Assembly (NCBI RefSeq): GCF_004345605.1
Contig: NZ_SLVY01000007.1
Coordinates: 1 to 64,000, forward strand
Reading direction: 5' to 3'
DNA length: 64,000 bases
Source: Rhodococcus sp. SMB37
GTDB taxonomy: Bacteria; Actinomycetota; Actinomycetes; Mycobacteriales; Mycobacteriaceae
The translations under genes and the position numbers were made by a program. Each line of letters begins with the position of its first letter. The stretch's first letter is position 1. The notes beneath the pieces were generated by a model. The model did no database searches and was not told the origin of the DNA. It worked only from the letters and a program-made list of their open reading frames with translations. Of this stretch, positions 51,821-61,161 are shown in pieces.

Positions 51821-52729
51821 CTACTCCCCGCCCACCTCGGACCTCGCCACCAGCACCGGGCAGTCGGCGGTCTGGATCAGCGCGTTGCTGGTAGACCCCA
51901 GCAGCAGACCCTTGAATCCTCCGCGTCCACGCGACCCCACCACGAGAAGCTGTGCGCTCTCGGCATATTCACTGAGCACCCGTACGGGCCGGTCGCGCGC
52001 AACCACCCGTTCGACGACGACGTCCGGATACCGTTCCCGGTACCCGGCCAGGCGTTCGGCGAGCACGATCTCCTCGCCCGTCTGGATGCGGTTCCAATGC
52101 GGATCCTCAGGCACTGCGCCCAGCGACGGCTGCACACTCACGTCGCTCCACACATTCACCGCAACGAGGGTCGCCCGCCGCGCGGCCGCTTCTTCGAACG
52201 CGGCCTCGACAGCAGCCCGGCACGATTCCGACCCATCGATTCCGACCACGACGGGACCTTCGGCCGGGGGCGCCCCGTCTAGAGTGCGGCCGCGCACGAC
52301 GACGACGGGAGCGACGGAGTGGGCGGCCAGTGCCGTCGACACCGACCCCGCGAGCAGACCTTTGACCTCGCCGAGTCCACGCGACCCGACGACGAGCCGA
52401 TCGGCGTGTGACGACAGTTCGATCAGAGTGTTGGTGACCTTGCCCTCGATCTGCTCGGTGCTGATTTCCACCGAGCCGTTGTTGTCGTCGACGATCTTCC
52501 GCGCGAGCACGCCCGCATTGGCGAGGCGGTCGCGGGCAGTGGTCTTCATCTCCTCGTGGAAACTTTGCGCGAGGTAGGGTTCCGAGTAGTAAAAAGCCGG
52601 AACGTGGACGACCGTGACGATGCGCAGTGGCACCGATCGGGCACTTGCCGCGCGGGCAGCCCAGATCACCGCGCCCGAGGCCGCGTCGGACCCGTCGACC
52701 GCGACTATGATCGGCTTGATCTCGCTCAT
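51821..52729 (-). CDS. Tandem universal stress protein
   Basis: A 302-residue protein with two universal stress domains. Domain 1 (about 1-147) has the ATP loop GSRGLGEVKGLLAGSVS; domain 2 (about 160-298) has GSRGRGGFKGLLLGSTS. Both fit the G-x2-G-x9-G-S/T pattern of ATP-binding UspA proteins. It is the last gene of the USP-LLM-USP operon, whose promoter carries a DosR-box-like site. Equivalents in M. tuberculosis (Rv2005c, Rv2623) are DosR-regulated. Confidence 0.92.
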   Translation of the reverse strand: MSEIKPIIVAVDGSDAASGAVIWAARAASARSVPLRIVTVVHVPAFYYSEPYLAQSFHEEMKTTARDRLANAGVLARKIVDDNNGSVEISTEQIEGKVTNTLIELSSHADRLVVGSRGLGEVKGLLAGSVSTALAAHSVAPVVVVRGRTLDGAPPAEGPVVVGIDGSESCRAAVEAAFEEAAARRATLVAVNVWSDVSVQPSLGAVPEDPHWNRIQTGEEIVLAERLAGYRERYPDVVVERVVARDRPVRVLSEYAESAQLLVVGSRGRGGFKGLLLGSTSNALIQTADCPVLVARSEVGGE

Positions 52730-52775
52730 GTCCGGAACCTTTCTCCGTGATGGTGACGCCGACCCGGCCAGTGGG

Positions 52776-53816
52776 TCAGCCGCAGATACTCCGCATCTGC
52801 TCGATCAGACGGACCCGGCCGGCAGTATCGCCTGCAAGCGGGGTGACGTTCAGTGTGGTCGCGCCGGCTTCTTCGAACGCTGCGACACGCTCACGCACAT
52901 AGCCTTCGGGACCGATCAGCGAGACGGCACGCACGAGGTCCTCGGGCACAGCGGCCGCCGCCTGCTCCTTCTTGCCGTCGAGGTAGAGCTTCTGAATGAG
53001 CGCGGCTTCCTTCTCGAAACCGTAGCGGACGGCGAGATCGTTGTAGAAGTTCTTGCCCTTCGCTCCCATACCGCCGATGTAGAGGGCGAGCATCGGCCGG
53101 ACCCAGTCGATCATGTGATCGACGTCGTCGCCGATCGCGAGCGCGACCTGGACGTACGTCTGCAGTTCACCCAGCGCGGGGTCGCGCTTGGCCTTGCCCG
53201 CAGCCAGCGCGTCGCCCCACACCTCGGCAACCTTCTCCGGGTAGTAGAAGATGGGCTCCCACCCCTCGGCAATCTCGGCGGTCAGCTCGACGTTCTTCGG
53301 GCCGATCGATGCAATGACAACCGGGATCCGTTCGCGCACAGGCTTATTGATGATCTTGAGTGGTTTCCCGAGTCCGGTGCCCTTGTCTTCGGGAAGCGGG
53401 AGCTGGTAGTACTTGCCCTGGTACTCGACCTTCTCGCGCCGCCATACCTTCCGGCAGATCTCGACGATCTCGCGGGTACGGCCGAGCGGCGCGTGATACG
53501 GCACACCGTGGAAACCTTCGATGACCTGCGGACCCGATGCCCCGATACCCATCACGAAGCGGCCGTCGGACACGTAGTCGAGGCCGGCGGCGGTCATCGC
53601 GGTCAGCGTGGGCGTCCGGGTGTAGAGCTGGAAGATGCCGGATGCAAGCTCGACCCGCGACGTCTTCGCGGCGATGTAACCGATCTGGCTCACTGCGTCG
53701 AACGAATAGGCTTCCGGGACGAACACGATGTCGAGGCCCGCCCGCTCGAGGTCGGCGACCTCGGCGACGGTCTCGGCGAATCCGCCGCTGTAGTTCAAAC
53801 CCATTCCGATTCGCAT
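52776..53816 (-). CDS. F420-dependent LLM-class oxidoreductase
   Basis: A 346-residue luciferase-like monooxygenase-superfamily protein, probably F420-dependent. It has the LLM core opening MRIGMGLNYSGGFAETV, YIAAKTSRVELASGIFQL, and GRFVMGIGASGPQVIEGFHG, in a TIM-barrel arrangement. The ATG at 53816 follows GAGG at 7 bases; a GTG at 53822 is worse. It lies between two universal stress genes on one transcript, suggesting a redox step used during hypoxia or stationary phase. Confidence 0.9.
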   Translation of the reverse strand: MRIGMGLNYSGGFAETVAEVADLERAGLDIVFVPEAYSFDAVSQIGYIAAKTSRVELASGIFQLYTRTPTLTAMTAAGLDYVSDGRFVMGIGASGPQVIEGFHGVPYHAPLGRTREIVEICRKVWRREKVEYQGKYYQLPLPEDKGTGLGKPLKIINKPVRERIPVVIASIGPKNVELTAEIAEGWEPIFYYPEKVAEVWGDALAAGKAKRDPALGELQTYVQVALAIGDDVDHMIDWVRPMLALYIGGMGAKGKNFYNDLAVRYGFEKEAALIQKLYLDGKKEQAAAAVPEDLVRAVSLIGPEGYVRERVAAFEEAGATTLNVTPLAGDTAGRVRLIEQMRSICG

Positions 53817-53881
53817 GCGCACACCTCAACTCTGCGGCGTGCGGGGCACGCCTGTGGACCGTGCCCCGAACACTACCGCCG

Positions 53882-54790
53882 TCAGTCTTCGTCCGGACGG
53901 ACGACCATGACCGGGCAGTGGGCCTCACGCAGGAGCGAATTGCTCGTGGAACCGAGAACGAGCCCCTTGAATCCGCCGCGGCCTCGGCTGCCGACCACGA
54001 CGAGTTGCGCATGCTCGCTCCACGCCTGCAGATGGGTGCGCGGTCCGTCGATGTAGATCTTGCGGACGACGGTGACGTCGGGATAACGCTCACCGTAGCC
54101 TGCCAGGCGCTCACCGAGCAGCACGCGCTCGATGTCTTCGAGGGCCTGCGGCTCGAATTCGAGGGGCATCGCTTCGAGGCTTCCGACCCTCAGATCGCTC
54201 CAGATGTGTACGGCCACGAGGTCGACGTCACGGAACGACGCCTCCTCGAACGCCGCAGCCAGGGCGTTCTCACTCAATGGGCTCCCGTCGACCCCGACCA
54301 CGACAGGCCGATAGTCGGGTTCGGGCGCCTCCTCACCGCGCACGACGACAACGGGGCACGCGGCGTGGCCGACCACCGCAACGGGTGTCGAACCGAGAAA
54401 TATCTCGCCGATGCGTCCGCTTCCGGATTGCCCGAGTACGAGCATCCGAGTCTCCTGCGACAACCGGACCAGCCATTTCGCAGTACCGGTCAGGGCCACC
54501 GCGGCGGTGACCTCGAGACCGGGAGCGCTCTCCTGTGCGATCCCCTTGGCTTCACCGAGGACGGCCTGGGCGTCCTCCTCCGCCCACTCGAATATCCGGG
54601 AGGTCTGAACAAAGGGTGTCGCGGCCCAGCCGGTGGTGGCGAAATCGACCGCATGGATGAGGTGCAGAGACAGGCCGCGCTGCGCCGCGGTGGCCGCGGC
54701 CCACCGGACTGCTCGACCGGACGCGGGCGATCCGTCCACACCGACAGTCACATTGTTGTGGTCTCGAGGTGTTTCACCGTGAGGTTTCAC
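53882..54790 (-). CDS. Tandem universal stress protein, first gene of the stress operon
   Basis: A 302-residue protein with two universal stress domains. The first (about 10-150) has a degenerate ATP loop GQSGSGRIGEIFLGSTP; the second (about 160-300) has the canonical GSRGRGGFKGLVLGSTS. GTG start at 54790. A DosR-box-like palindrome lies 38 bp upstream. The product probably binds ATP and slows growth under low oxygen, as its mycobacterial relatives do. Confidence 0.92.
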   Translation of the reverse strand: MKPHGETPRDHNNVTVGVDGSPASGRAVRWAAATAAQRGLSLHLIHAVDFATTGWAATPFVQTSRIFEWAEEDAQAVLGEAKGIAQESAPGLEVTAAVALTGTAKWLVRLSQETRMLVLGQSGSGRIGEIFLGSTPVAVVGHAACPVVVVRGEEAPEPDYRPVVVGVDGSPLSENALAAAFEEASFRDVDLVAVHIWSDLRVGSLEAMPLEFEPQALEDIERVLLGERLAGYGERYPDVTVVRKIYIDGPRTHLQAWSEHAQLVVVGSRGRGGFKGLVLGSTSNSLLREAHCPVMVVRPDED

Positions 54791-54827
54791 AAGATCGAGA
54801 CTAGCCCCTAAGGATGTGGTGTGGAAT

Positions 54828-54840
54828 GGACTTTCGTCCC
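54828..54840 (-). promoter_or_regulatory. DosR-box-like palindrome of the stress operon
   Basis: Read on the minus strand, GGGACGAAAGTCC matches the core GGGACTWWAGTCC of the DosR consensus at 12 of 13 positions. Centre is about 44 bp upstream of the first gene's GTG, a usual place for an activator site. The DosR-like regulator is encoded about 7 kb away. Confidence 0.7.
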
Positions 54841-54896
54841 TGCAACCGGAGAAGTAAGTGAGACAACGAGATTCCGTCAGCGATCTACGTCACACT

Positions 54897-54921
54897 AAAT
54901 TGTCATCCTGGATGCAAATTT
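54897..54921. promoter_or_regulatory. Palindromic NsrR-type operator
   Basis: A 25-bp near-perfect palindrome: AAATTGTCATCC, a central T, then GGATGCAAATTT. Only two positions per arm differ. It lies just upstream of the NsrR gene, over its likely promoter, and A/T-rich ends with CATCC/GGATG cores are typical of NsrR sites. It probably represses the nsrR-hmp operon until NO damages the regulator's cluster. Confidence 0.8.
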
Positions 54922-54935
54922 ACTAGCGTGAGTGC

Positions 54936-55376
54936 ATGCAACTCACCCAGTTCACCGATCTCGGACTGAGAGTTGTCATGCACCTGGCCGCATCCTCTGC
55001 GGACAGTGTGCCGAGAACCAAACTCGTTGCCGAGCAACTACATCTGTCGTACGCACATACGACGAAGGTGGTTGCCCGACTGAATGAGCTCGGCGTCGTC
55101 ACCACCCGCCGCGGACGAGGCGGAGGGCTGGCCATCACCGAACTCGGCCGCACCGCCACGATCGGTTGGCTGGCGCGACAGCTCGAAGGAGACGAGGAAG
55201 TGGTCGACTGCGAGGGAGCGAACCCGTGCCCCCTCCGTCACGGCTGCAAACTCCGGAAGGCGCTGCGCGACGCGCAGGAGGCCTTCTACGCCACGCTCGA
55301 CGACGTCACCGTCGCCGACCTGGCGACCTCGAAGATCGAACCGGTCCTGTTGACCCTCACTCAGCCCACACCCTGA
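54936..55376 (+). CDS. nsrR: Rrf2 family NO-sensing repressor NsrR
   Basis: A 146-residue Rrf2-family regulator. The winged helix opens MQLTQFTDLGLRVVMHLA. Three cysteines in DCEGANPCPLRHGCKL (about residues 93-105) are the NsrR iron-sulfur ligands. NO modifies the cluster and releases DNA. The gene lies directly after the palindromic operator and 18 bases before hmp, in one operon. Confidence 0.93.
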   Translation: MQLTQFTDLGLRVVMHLAASSADSVPRTKLVAEQLHLSYAHTTKVVARLNELGVVTTRRGRGGGLAITELGRTATIGWLARQLEGDEEVVDCEGANPCPLRHGCKLRKALRDAQEAFYATLDDVTVADLATSKIEPVLLTLTQPTP

Positions 55377-55394
55377 CAGGAAATGGAGTTCACC

Positions 55395-56621
55395 ATGACT
55401 CTCTCGCCCGAATCCAAGGACGTCATCGCCGCCACGCTGCCGGCAGTCGGTGCCGCCATCGGCGATATCACTCCCCTCTTCTACAAGAAGATGTTCGCGG
55501 AGCACCCAGAGCTCGAGCGCGACCTGTTCAATCGGGGCAACCAGAAGCAGGGTGAGCAGCAGAAGGCTCTCGCCGGTTCGATCGCAGCATTCGCCACGCT
55601 GCAGCTCGACCCCGATCCCGCCCGCGTCGAGGCGATTCTGTCGCGCGTCGCCCACAAGCACGCCTCGCTCGGAATCAAGCCCGACGAGTACTGGATCGTG
55701 CACAAGCACCTCTTCGAAGCGATCGTCGAAGTCCTCGGTGCCGCAGTCACTCCCGAGGTAGCGAAGGCGTGGGACGAACTGTACTGGCTGATGGCGAACA
55801 CCCTCATCGCGCTCGAGGCCGACCTCTACAAGGCAGCCGGTGTCGAGGTCGGAGAGGTGTGGCGCACCGTGCGTGTCGCCGAGCGCGTCTACCAGTCCGC
55901 CGACACCGTCTCGTTCGTCCTCACCTCGCTCGACGGCGCTCCCCTGCCCACCTTCCGCCCGGGACAGTACCTTTCGGTCGGCGTCAAGCTGCCCGACGGT
56001 GCTCGCCAGATCCGCCAGTACAGCCTCTCCAACGCACCGTCCCAGGGCGACTGGCGAATCACCGTCAAGCGGTTGGCCGCGTCCACCTCACCCGACGGCA
56101 CCGTCATTCCCGCCGGTGAGGTCTCGAACTTCCTGTTCGAGAATCTCTTCGAAGGCGACGAACTCCAGGTGACCACCCCGTTCGGCGACCTCGTCCTCAC
56201 CGATGAGGACACCCCCCTGTTCCTCGCATCCGCCGGAATCGGCTGCACCCCGATGATCGGGATGCTCTCGCACCTCGCGGAGGTCGGCGATCAACGCCCG
56301 ATCTCGGTGCTGCACGCCGACCGCTCCGCCGCCAACCACGCACACCGGAACGAACTCTCGACCCTCGTCGAGAAGATCCCGTCGGCCGACGTGTACCGCT
56401 GGTACGAGGACCTCGGCGCACGTCAGCCACTCGAGACGATCCGTATCGGCCGCGCCGACATCACGGATCTCCCCCTCGACCCGAAGACCCACGCCTACCT
56501 GTGCGGGCCGCTCCCGTTCATGCTGTCGCTGCGTGAGGCCCTCATCGAGCGCAACGTGCCTGCCGAGAACATCCACTACGAGGTGTTCGGCCCCGATAGC
56601 TGGGCCCCTGCCGGTGCCTGA
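55395..56621 (+). CDS. hmp: Flavohaemoglobin, nitric oxide dioxygenase
   Basis: A 408-residue Hmp. The globin domain (about 1-140) has the proximal His in AHKHASLGIKPDEYWIVHKHL, the distal pocket Tyr/Gln region near FYKKMF and FNRGNQ. The FAD/NAD reductase domain has RQYSLSNAP (FAD), AGIGCTPMIGML (NAD) and YLCGPLPFM, ending FGP. It converts NO plus O2 to nitrate using NAD(P)H. ATG 55395 has GGAG 6 bases before it. Cotranscribed with nsrR and ended by a strong terminator. Confidence 0.97.
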   Translation: MTLSPESKDVIAATLPAVGAAIGDITPLFYKKMFAEHPELERDLFNRGNQKQGEQQKALAGSIAAFATLQLDPDPARVEAILSRVAHKHASLGIKPDEYWIVHKHLFEAIVEVLGAAVTPEVAKAWDELYWLMANTLIALEADLYKAAGVEVGEVWRTVRVAERVYQSADTVSFVLTSLDGAPLPTFRPGQYLSVGVKLPDGARQIRQYSLSNAPSQGDWRITVKRLAASTSPDGTVIPAGEVSNFLFENLFEGDELQVTTPFGDLVLTDEDTPLFLASAGIGCTPMIGMLSHLAEVGDQRPISVLHADRSAANHAHRNELSTLVEKIPSADVYRWYEDLGARQPLETIRIGRADITDLPLDPKTHAYLCGPLPFMLSLREALIERNVPAENIHYEVFGPDSWAPAGA

Positions 56622-56640
56622 GCACCGCTGATCGATCAAC

Positions 56641-56681
56641 GGGCAGTGCCCCGGCTTGTCGGCCGGGGCACTGCCCGTTTT
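56641..56681 (+). terminator. Intrinsic terminator of nsrR-hmp
   Basis: A perfect 15-bp stem (GGGCAGTGCCCCGGC and its complement) with loop TTGTCG is followed by GTTTT. It lies 19 bp after the hmp stop and 19 bp before the M28 peptidase start. Confidence 0.92.
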
Positions 56682-56699
56682 GACCGCTACGCTCGGTCC

Positions 56700-59006
56700 A
56701 TGGACACCGCCGCGCCCGCCGCAGCTCGGGCCCTACCCCGACGGTCGAGCCTGCTCGCGCTACTCGCGCTGCTCTTCGTCGGACTCGCAGCGGCGCTATT
56801 GCACTCCTCCCCGACACCGCTCGGCACCGACGCACCCGCCGATGTGTTCAGCGCCGGCCGCGCGGCCACCCACATCGAGGCGGTTTCCGCCGAACCCCGA
56901 GTCCTGGGCACGCCCGCGCACAGCGCCGCGCGCGAGTACCTCGTCGGAGAACTGGAGGCGCTCGGCTGGCGCACCTCGGTCAAGAGCGGCGTGGGCTGGT
57001 ACTCGCCCAGCGACGGAGCAACACAGCGCGGCGCCCGGGTGCACAACATCGTCGCGCTCTACCCGGGAACCGACCCCACCGGGACCGTGGTGCTCGCTGC
57101 CCACTACGACACCGTGCGTGGTTCACCCGGTGCCGCCGACGACGGGATCGGTATCGGTACCGTCCTCGAAGCCGCGCGTGCGATCACGACCGGTCCCGCA
57201 CCGCGCAACGACGTCATGGTCCTCATGACAGACGGTGAAGAAGACGGTCTACTCGGCTCTCACATGTTCACGCAGACGCGCTCGCCATCGCTGGGCCCCA
57301 CCGTCGTCCTCAACCACGAAGCGCGCGGCAACGCAGGCGTGCCCGTGACCTTCCGCATCACGGATCCCAACGGCGCCCTCATCGAGGCACTCGCACATGC
57401 CCCCGGTGCCAGCGCTGATTCGCTCACTCAACTCGGGTTCGAACTGCTTCCCAACGACACGGATTTCAAGTATTTCGCCGATGCCGGGTTCCACGCCTAC
57501 GACACCGCGATCGCGGGAGGCTCGGCGTACTATCACAGCCCCCTCGACACCCCGGACCGGCTGAGCCAGGAGTCGCTGCAGCAGATGGGCGATACCACCC
57601 TCACTGTCGCGCGCGAACTCGTCGAGTCCGACCTCACGACGCTCGACTCCGGCGGCGAGGAGGTCGTGACCGCAGCGGCATGGGGGCTGATCCACTATCC
57701 GCGCTGGTTGGAGATCGCACTGACGTCGCTCTTCGTCGTCGGGGTCGGATGGCTGGTCGTTGCACGGATCCGGCGTGGCGACGCCACCTACTGGAACGTC
57801 GCTACCGCCACCGGAATCTCGGCGGTCACGGTCGGCATCGCGGCATTCGCCGCATGGCTTCCGTGGTGGATCGCCATGCGCATCGCCCCCGGGATGTCGT
57901 CCCCCGTCACCGCCGAACCCTTCCGTCCGGGCGTCTACCAACTTGCCGCGGTCCTCGCGGCGGCGGGTGTGCTCGTCACGGCCTACCTGTGGGCCCGTGC
58001 GCGCATACCTGCGGCGTCCTTCGCTGTCGGAGCGTTCGTTCTGATCGCCCTGACGGCAGTGATCGCACTGCCGTTCGTCGGTGCCGCATCGGTACTGGTT
58101 CTCCCCGCACTGCCAGCGCTCGCGGGAATGCAGATCGCTCGCTTCCTCACTGATCGTCCACCGCTTCCGGTCATCGCGGTTGCCGTGGGCGCCGTCCCCG
58201 CCGCGGTGTTGCTCGTGCCCGCCGTGGTGATGTCGTTCGATGCGGGGCTGATGTTCGGCGCCCCGCTCGCCGGCGTGTTCGTCGGGGTGCTGTTCTCCCT
58301 GACCCTCATGCTCTGGGAAGCGGTGCTCCCGTCGTCCGCGACCCGGGTCGGGCGCGTCTCCGTGACGCAGATGGCCGGAACCGCAGCCATCGCGTCGGTA
58401 CTCGTGTGTGCACTCGTCGCGGGCTATCTCAACCGCGACGGCGCGACCGATCCGCGACAGGAGCACCTGTGGTACGCACTCGACAGCGACCGAGACTCCG
58501 CAATCTGGGCGTCCCCGGACTCCCCGCGCTCGGAGTGGAGCCGGGAACTGCTCGTCGACCCGGCGAGCCCCCTGCCCGCGGAATTCCCCTGGCGAGACGA
58601 GCCGATGGCGCACGGTCCGGCGCCCGTAGCACCTCTTCAGGCACCCGAGATGGAGGTGCTCGACGACACTGCTGCAGGCGGCGCCCGTGAGCTTCGGCTC
58701 CGCCTGTCGTCCCCCAGGGGCGCGAACGCCATCGGACTGTGGGTCGACAGCACAACGGCCACTGTCCACGGCGCAACCGTCGACGGGCACCGGGCAGAGC
58801 CGGCCGACAACTTCGGATTCCGATTCTGGGCAGCCGGTCCGGAGGGGGTCGAAGTGACCCTGACCCTCAGCGTCCTCGAAGACCAGGTGGGGCTGCGCAT
58901 CATCGACCTGTCGGACGATCTGAGTGTCGTGCCCGGATACGAACCGCCGACGGATCAGGTGGTGATGGCGCCGACGGTCGTCGTCACCCGGTCGTTGCGG
59001 ATCTGA
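56700..59006 (+). CDS. Membrane M28-family metallopeptidase
   Basis: A 768-residue protein. An N-terminal signal-anchor (about 18-38) precedes an extracytoplasmic M28 peptidase domain (about 55-320) with zinc ligands in AAHYDTVRGSPGAADDGIG (H, D), TDGEEDG (catalytic E, E/D) and a late His in YYHSPLDTPDRL. About eight or nine membrane helices then follow (about 340-600), and an extracytoplasmic beta-rich C-terminal part. This arrangement resembles ER-type aminopeptidase (Fxna) proteins. Likely role: cleaving exported peptides. ATG 56700 chosen. Confidence 0.9.
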   Translation: MDTAAPAAARALPRRSSLLALLALLFVGLAAALLHSSPTPLGTDAPADVFSAGRAATHIEAVSAEPRVLGTPAHSAAREYLVGELEALGWRTSVKSGVGWYSPSDGATQRGARVHNIVALYPGTDPTGTVVLAAHYDTVRGSPGAADDGIGIGTVLEAARAITTGPAPRNDVMVLMTDGEEDGLLGSHMFTQTRSPSLGPTVVLNHEARGNAGVPVTFRITDPNGALIEALAHAPGASADSLTQLGFELLPNDTDFKYFADAGFHAYDTAIAGGSAYYHSPLDTPDRLSQESLQQMGDTTLTVARELVESDLTTLDSGGEEVVTAAAWGLIHYPRWLEIALTSLFVVGVGWLVVARIRRGDATYWNVATATGISAVTVGIAAFAAWLPWWIAMRIAPGMSSPVTAEPFRPGVYQLAAVLAAAGVLVTAYLWARARIPAASFAVGAFVLIALTAVIALPFVGAASVLVLPALPALAGMQIARFLTDRPPLPVIAVAVGAVPAAVLLVPAVVMSFDAGLMFGAPLAGVFVGVLFSLTLMLWEAVLPSSATRVGRVSVTQMAGTAAIASVLVCALVAGYLNRDGATDPRQEHLWYALDSDRDSAIWASPDSPRSEWSRELLVDPASPLPAEFPWRDEPMAHGPAPVAPLQAPEMEVLDDTAAGGARELRLRLSSPRGANAIGLWVDSTTATVHGATVDGHRAEPADNFGFRFWAAGPEGVEVTLTLSVLEDQVGLRIIDLSDDLSVVPGYEPPTDQVVMAPTVVVTRSLRI

Positions 59007-59193
59007 CCGATCCTGCAGATGATGTCGAACCGTCGTCGACCGTGCAGTTCATGGTCGCGTAGTTGTCCACTTTCGGATGAACCTCAAAGAGTTTCTCCCG
59101 GCGCCTACGTCTGGTCATCAGCGTGCGTGGTCGTCTGCGCGGCCCGCGCACACGACACACCTGCCGATGAGTCTCACGAAGCATTGCGATCAA
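58984..59193 (-). CDS. Possible small basic protein downstream of gyrB paralogue
   Basis: A 69-residue ORF read leftward after the gyrB paralogue. A good ribosome-binding site (AAGGAG) lies 9 bases before its TTG start. The product begins MIAMLRETHRQV and has a strongly basic middle (RRRPRTLMTRRRRREK). Its end overlaps the M28 gene by 23 bases antisense. It may be a real small protein cotranscribed with the gyrB paralogue, or chance. No family recognised. Confidence 0.35.
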   Translation of the reverse strand: MIAMLRETHRQVCRVRGPRRRPRTLMTRRRRREKLFEVHPKVDNYATMNCTVDDGSTSSAGSVRSATTG

Positions 59194-59220
59194 GGTCGAG
59201 ATCTCCTTCCGGTCTGCCAG

Positions 59221-61161
59221 TCAAATATCCAGAAATCGCACATCTTTCGCGTTCCGTGCAATGAATTGCCTCCGTGCCTCGACGTCTTCGCCCATGAGAA
59301 TCGAGAAGAGTTCGTCAGCCGAGGCAGCGTCGTCCAGAGTGACCCGTCGCAGAACGCGGACGGAGGGATCCATAGTTGTCTCCCACAACTCCTTCGCGTT
59401 CATCTCGCCCAGACCTTTGTAGCGTTGTATCCCATCGTCCTTGTCAATTTTCTTACCCGCCGCGAGACCCGCCGCAATCAAACTGTCACGCTCTCGGTCG
59501 GAGTACGCGAATTGGGGCGCGGCACCGCGCTGCCACTTGAGCTTGTACAGCGGCGGCATGGCCAGAAAGAGGTGGCCGTGCTCGACGAGTGGGCGCATGA
59601 ATCGGAACAGCAGTGTCAGTAGCAGAGTCGAAATGTGCTGACCGTCCACGTCGGCGTCAGCCATCAGGACTATCTTGTGGTAGCGAAGTTTGGTGATATC
59701 GAATTCGTCGTGAATTCCGGTACCGAAGGCAGTGATGATCGACTGGACTTCGGTGTTCGCGAGCACCCGGTCGATACGGGATTTTTCGACGTTGATGATC
59801 TTTCCGCGAAGCGGAAGTATCGCCTGGAACATCGAATCGCGCCCTGATTTGGCCGAGCCTCCGGCCGAGTCGCCCTCCACGATGTAGATTTCACACCTGC
59901 TCGGGTCGCTCGAACGACAGTCCGCAAGCTTGCCGGGTAGGCCGCCGATATGGTTAGCGGATTTGCGGCGAACCAACTCCCGGGCCTTGCGCGCCGCAAT
60001 TCTCGCTCGCGACGAGGCCGCAGCCTTTTCGACGATGACCTTCGTTTCGTGAGGGTGGGACTCGAACCATTCGGTCAGCTTCTCGTGACACATACGTTGA
60101 ACGAACGATTTGACTTCCGAGTTGCCCAACCGCGTCTTGGTCTGGCCTTCGAATTGTGGCTCGGAGATTTTGACGGAGACGACGGCCGCGAGTCCCTCGC
60201 GAATGTCATCGCCCGACAAGTTGTCGTCTTTGGCCTTGATGAGCTTGTGATCTCGGGCGTATTTGTTCATCACTGTCGTGAGCGCCGTCCGAAACCCTTC
60301 TTCGTGTGTTCCACCCTCGTGGGTGTTGATGGTGTTGGCGAAGGTGTGCAGCGACTGGGTGTAGCTCGTGTTCCACTGCATCGCGACTTCGATCTGGTAG
60401 CCAGGCCCCTCCCCGGAGAATCCGATGATGTTCTCGTGCAGCGAGGTCTTGGTTCGGTTGATCTGCCGAACGAAGTCGGTCAGGCCGGCCGGGTAGCAGT
60501 ACACGATCGACTCCTGTGGCTCATCCACGACCGTGCGTTCATCGGACAGCGTGACCGTGAGACCGCCGTTGAGAAAGGCCATCTCCTGCAGACGTCGTGC
60601 GACGGTGTCGAGGTCGTAGTCCACCACTTCGAAGACATCCGGATCGGACCAGAACCGTACTGTGGTGCCCGTATCGTCGGTCGGCTCGTTCCGCGTCAGG
60701 GATTGCGGCTCGGACCGCACGTACCGTTGCGACCACAGGTATCCGTCTCGCTTGATCTCGACCTCGAGTGCAGTCGACAGGGCGTTGACGACGGAGACCC
60801 CGACGCCATGCAAGCCGCCGGAGACCGCATAGGCACCGCCGTCGGCATCGAACTTGCCGCCGGCGTGAAGTTGTGTCATCACCACGTCGATGGTGGGGAT
60901 ACCCGTCGAGTGCATCGCGACCGGTATGCCACGGCCGTTGTCGACAACTTCGACTCCTCCGTCGGCAAGGAGCCGAACATTCACTCGGTCAGCGTAACCG
61001 GCCATCGCTTCGTCAACGGCGTTGTCCACCACCTCCCACACCATGTGATGCAATCCGCGAACACCGGTCGACCCGATGTACATTCCCGGTCGCTTCCGAA
61101 CGACGTCGAGACCCTCGAGGATCGCTATCGAGTCGGCACCGTAGGCGGATACGTCGTTCAC
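59221..61161 (-). CDS. gyrB: Second-type DNA gyrase subunit B without adjacent gyrA
   Basis: A 646-residue type II topoisomerase B subunit, close to actinobacterial GyrB. GHKL ATPase: [25 protein letters not shown] and [15 protein letters not shown]. Transducer Lys: QTKTRLGN. Toprim: [14 protein letters not shown] (catalytic E) and [11 protein letters not shown] (metal D's). All key residues intact. The housekeeping gyrB normally sits near dnaA-recF-gyrA; here no gyrA adjoins and the neighbours are sulfatase genes, so this is probably an extra, transferred copy. GTG start 61161. Codon use is less GC-biased than the core genes around it. Confidence 0.9.
   Translation of the reverse strand: MNDVSAYGADSIAILEGLDVVRKRPGMYIGSTGVRGLHHMVWEVVDNAVDEAMAGYADRVNVRLLADGGVEVVDNGRGIPVAMHSTGIPTIDVVMTQLHAGGKFDADGGAYAVSGGLHGVGVSVVNALSTALEVEIKRDGYLWSQRYVRSEPQSLTRNEPTDDTGTTVRFWSDPDVFEVVDYDLDTVARRLQEMAFLNGGLTVTLSDERTVVDEPQESIVYCYPAGLTDFVRQINRTKTSLHENIIGFSGEGPGYQIEVAMQWNTSYTQSLHTFANTINTHEGGTHEEGFRTALTTVMNKYARDHKLIKAKDDNLSGDDIREGLAAVVSVKISEPQFEGQTKTRLGNSEVKSFVQRMCHEKLTEWFESHPHETKVIVEKAAASSRARIAARKARELVRRKSANHIGGLPGKLADCRSSDPSRCEIYIVEGDSAGGSAKSGRDSMFQAILPLRGKIINVEKSRIDRVLANTEVQSIITAFGTGIHDEFDITKLRYHKIVLMADADVDGQHISTLLLTLLFRFMRPLVEHGHLFLAMPPLYKLKWQRGAAPQFAYSDRERDSLIAAGLAAGKKIDKDDGIQRYKGLGEMNAKELWETTMDPSVRVLRRVTLDDAASADELFSILMGEDVEARRQFIARNAKDVRFLDI

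Noticed and set aside
60700-60800. Loss of the aminocoumarin-contact arginine in the extra GyrB (Ser at that place)
   Set aside because: As I recall, mycobacterial GyrB also has YxWSQ at this place, so it is a lineage trait and not evidence of resistance.
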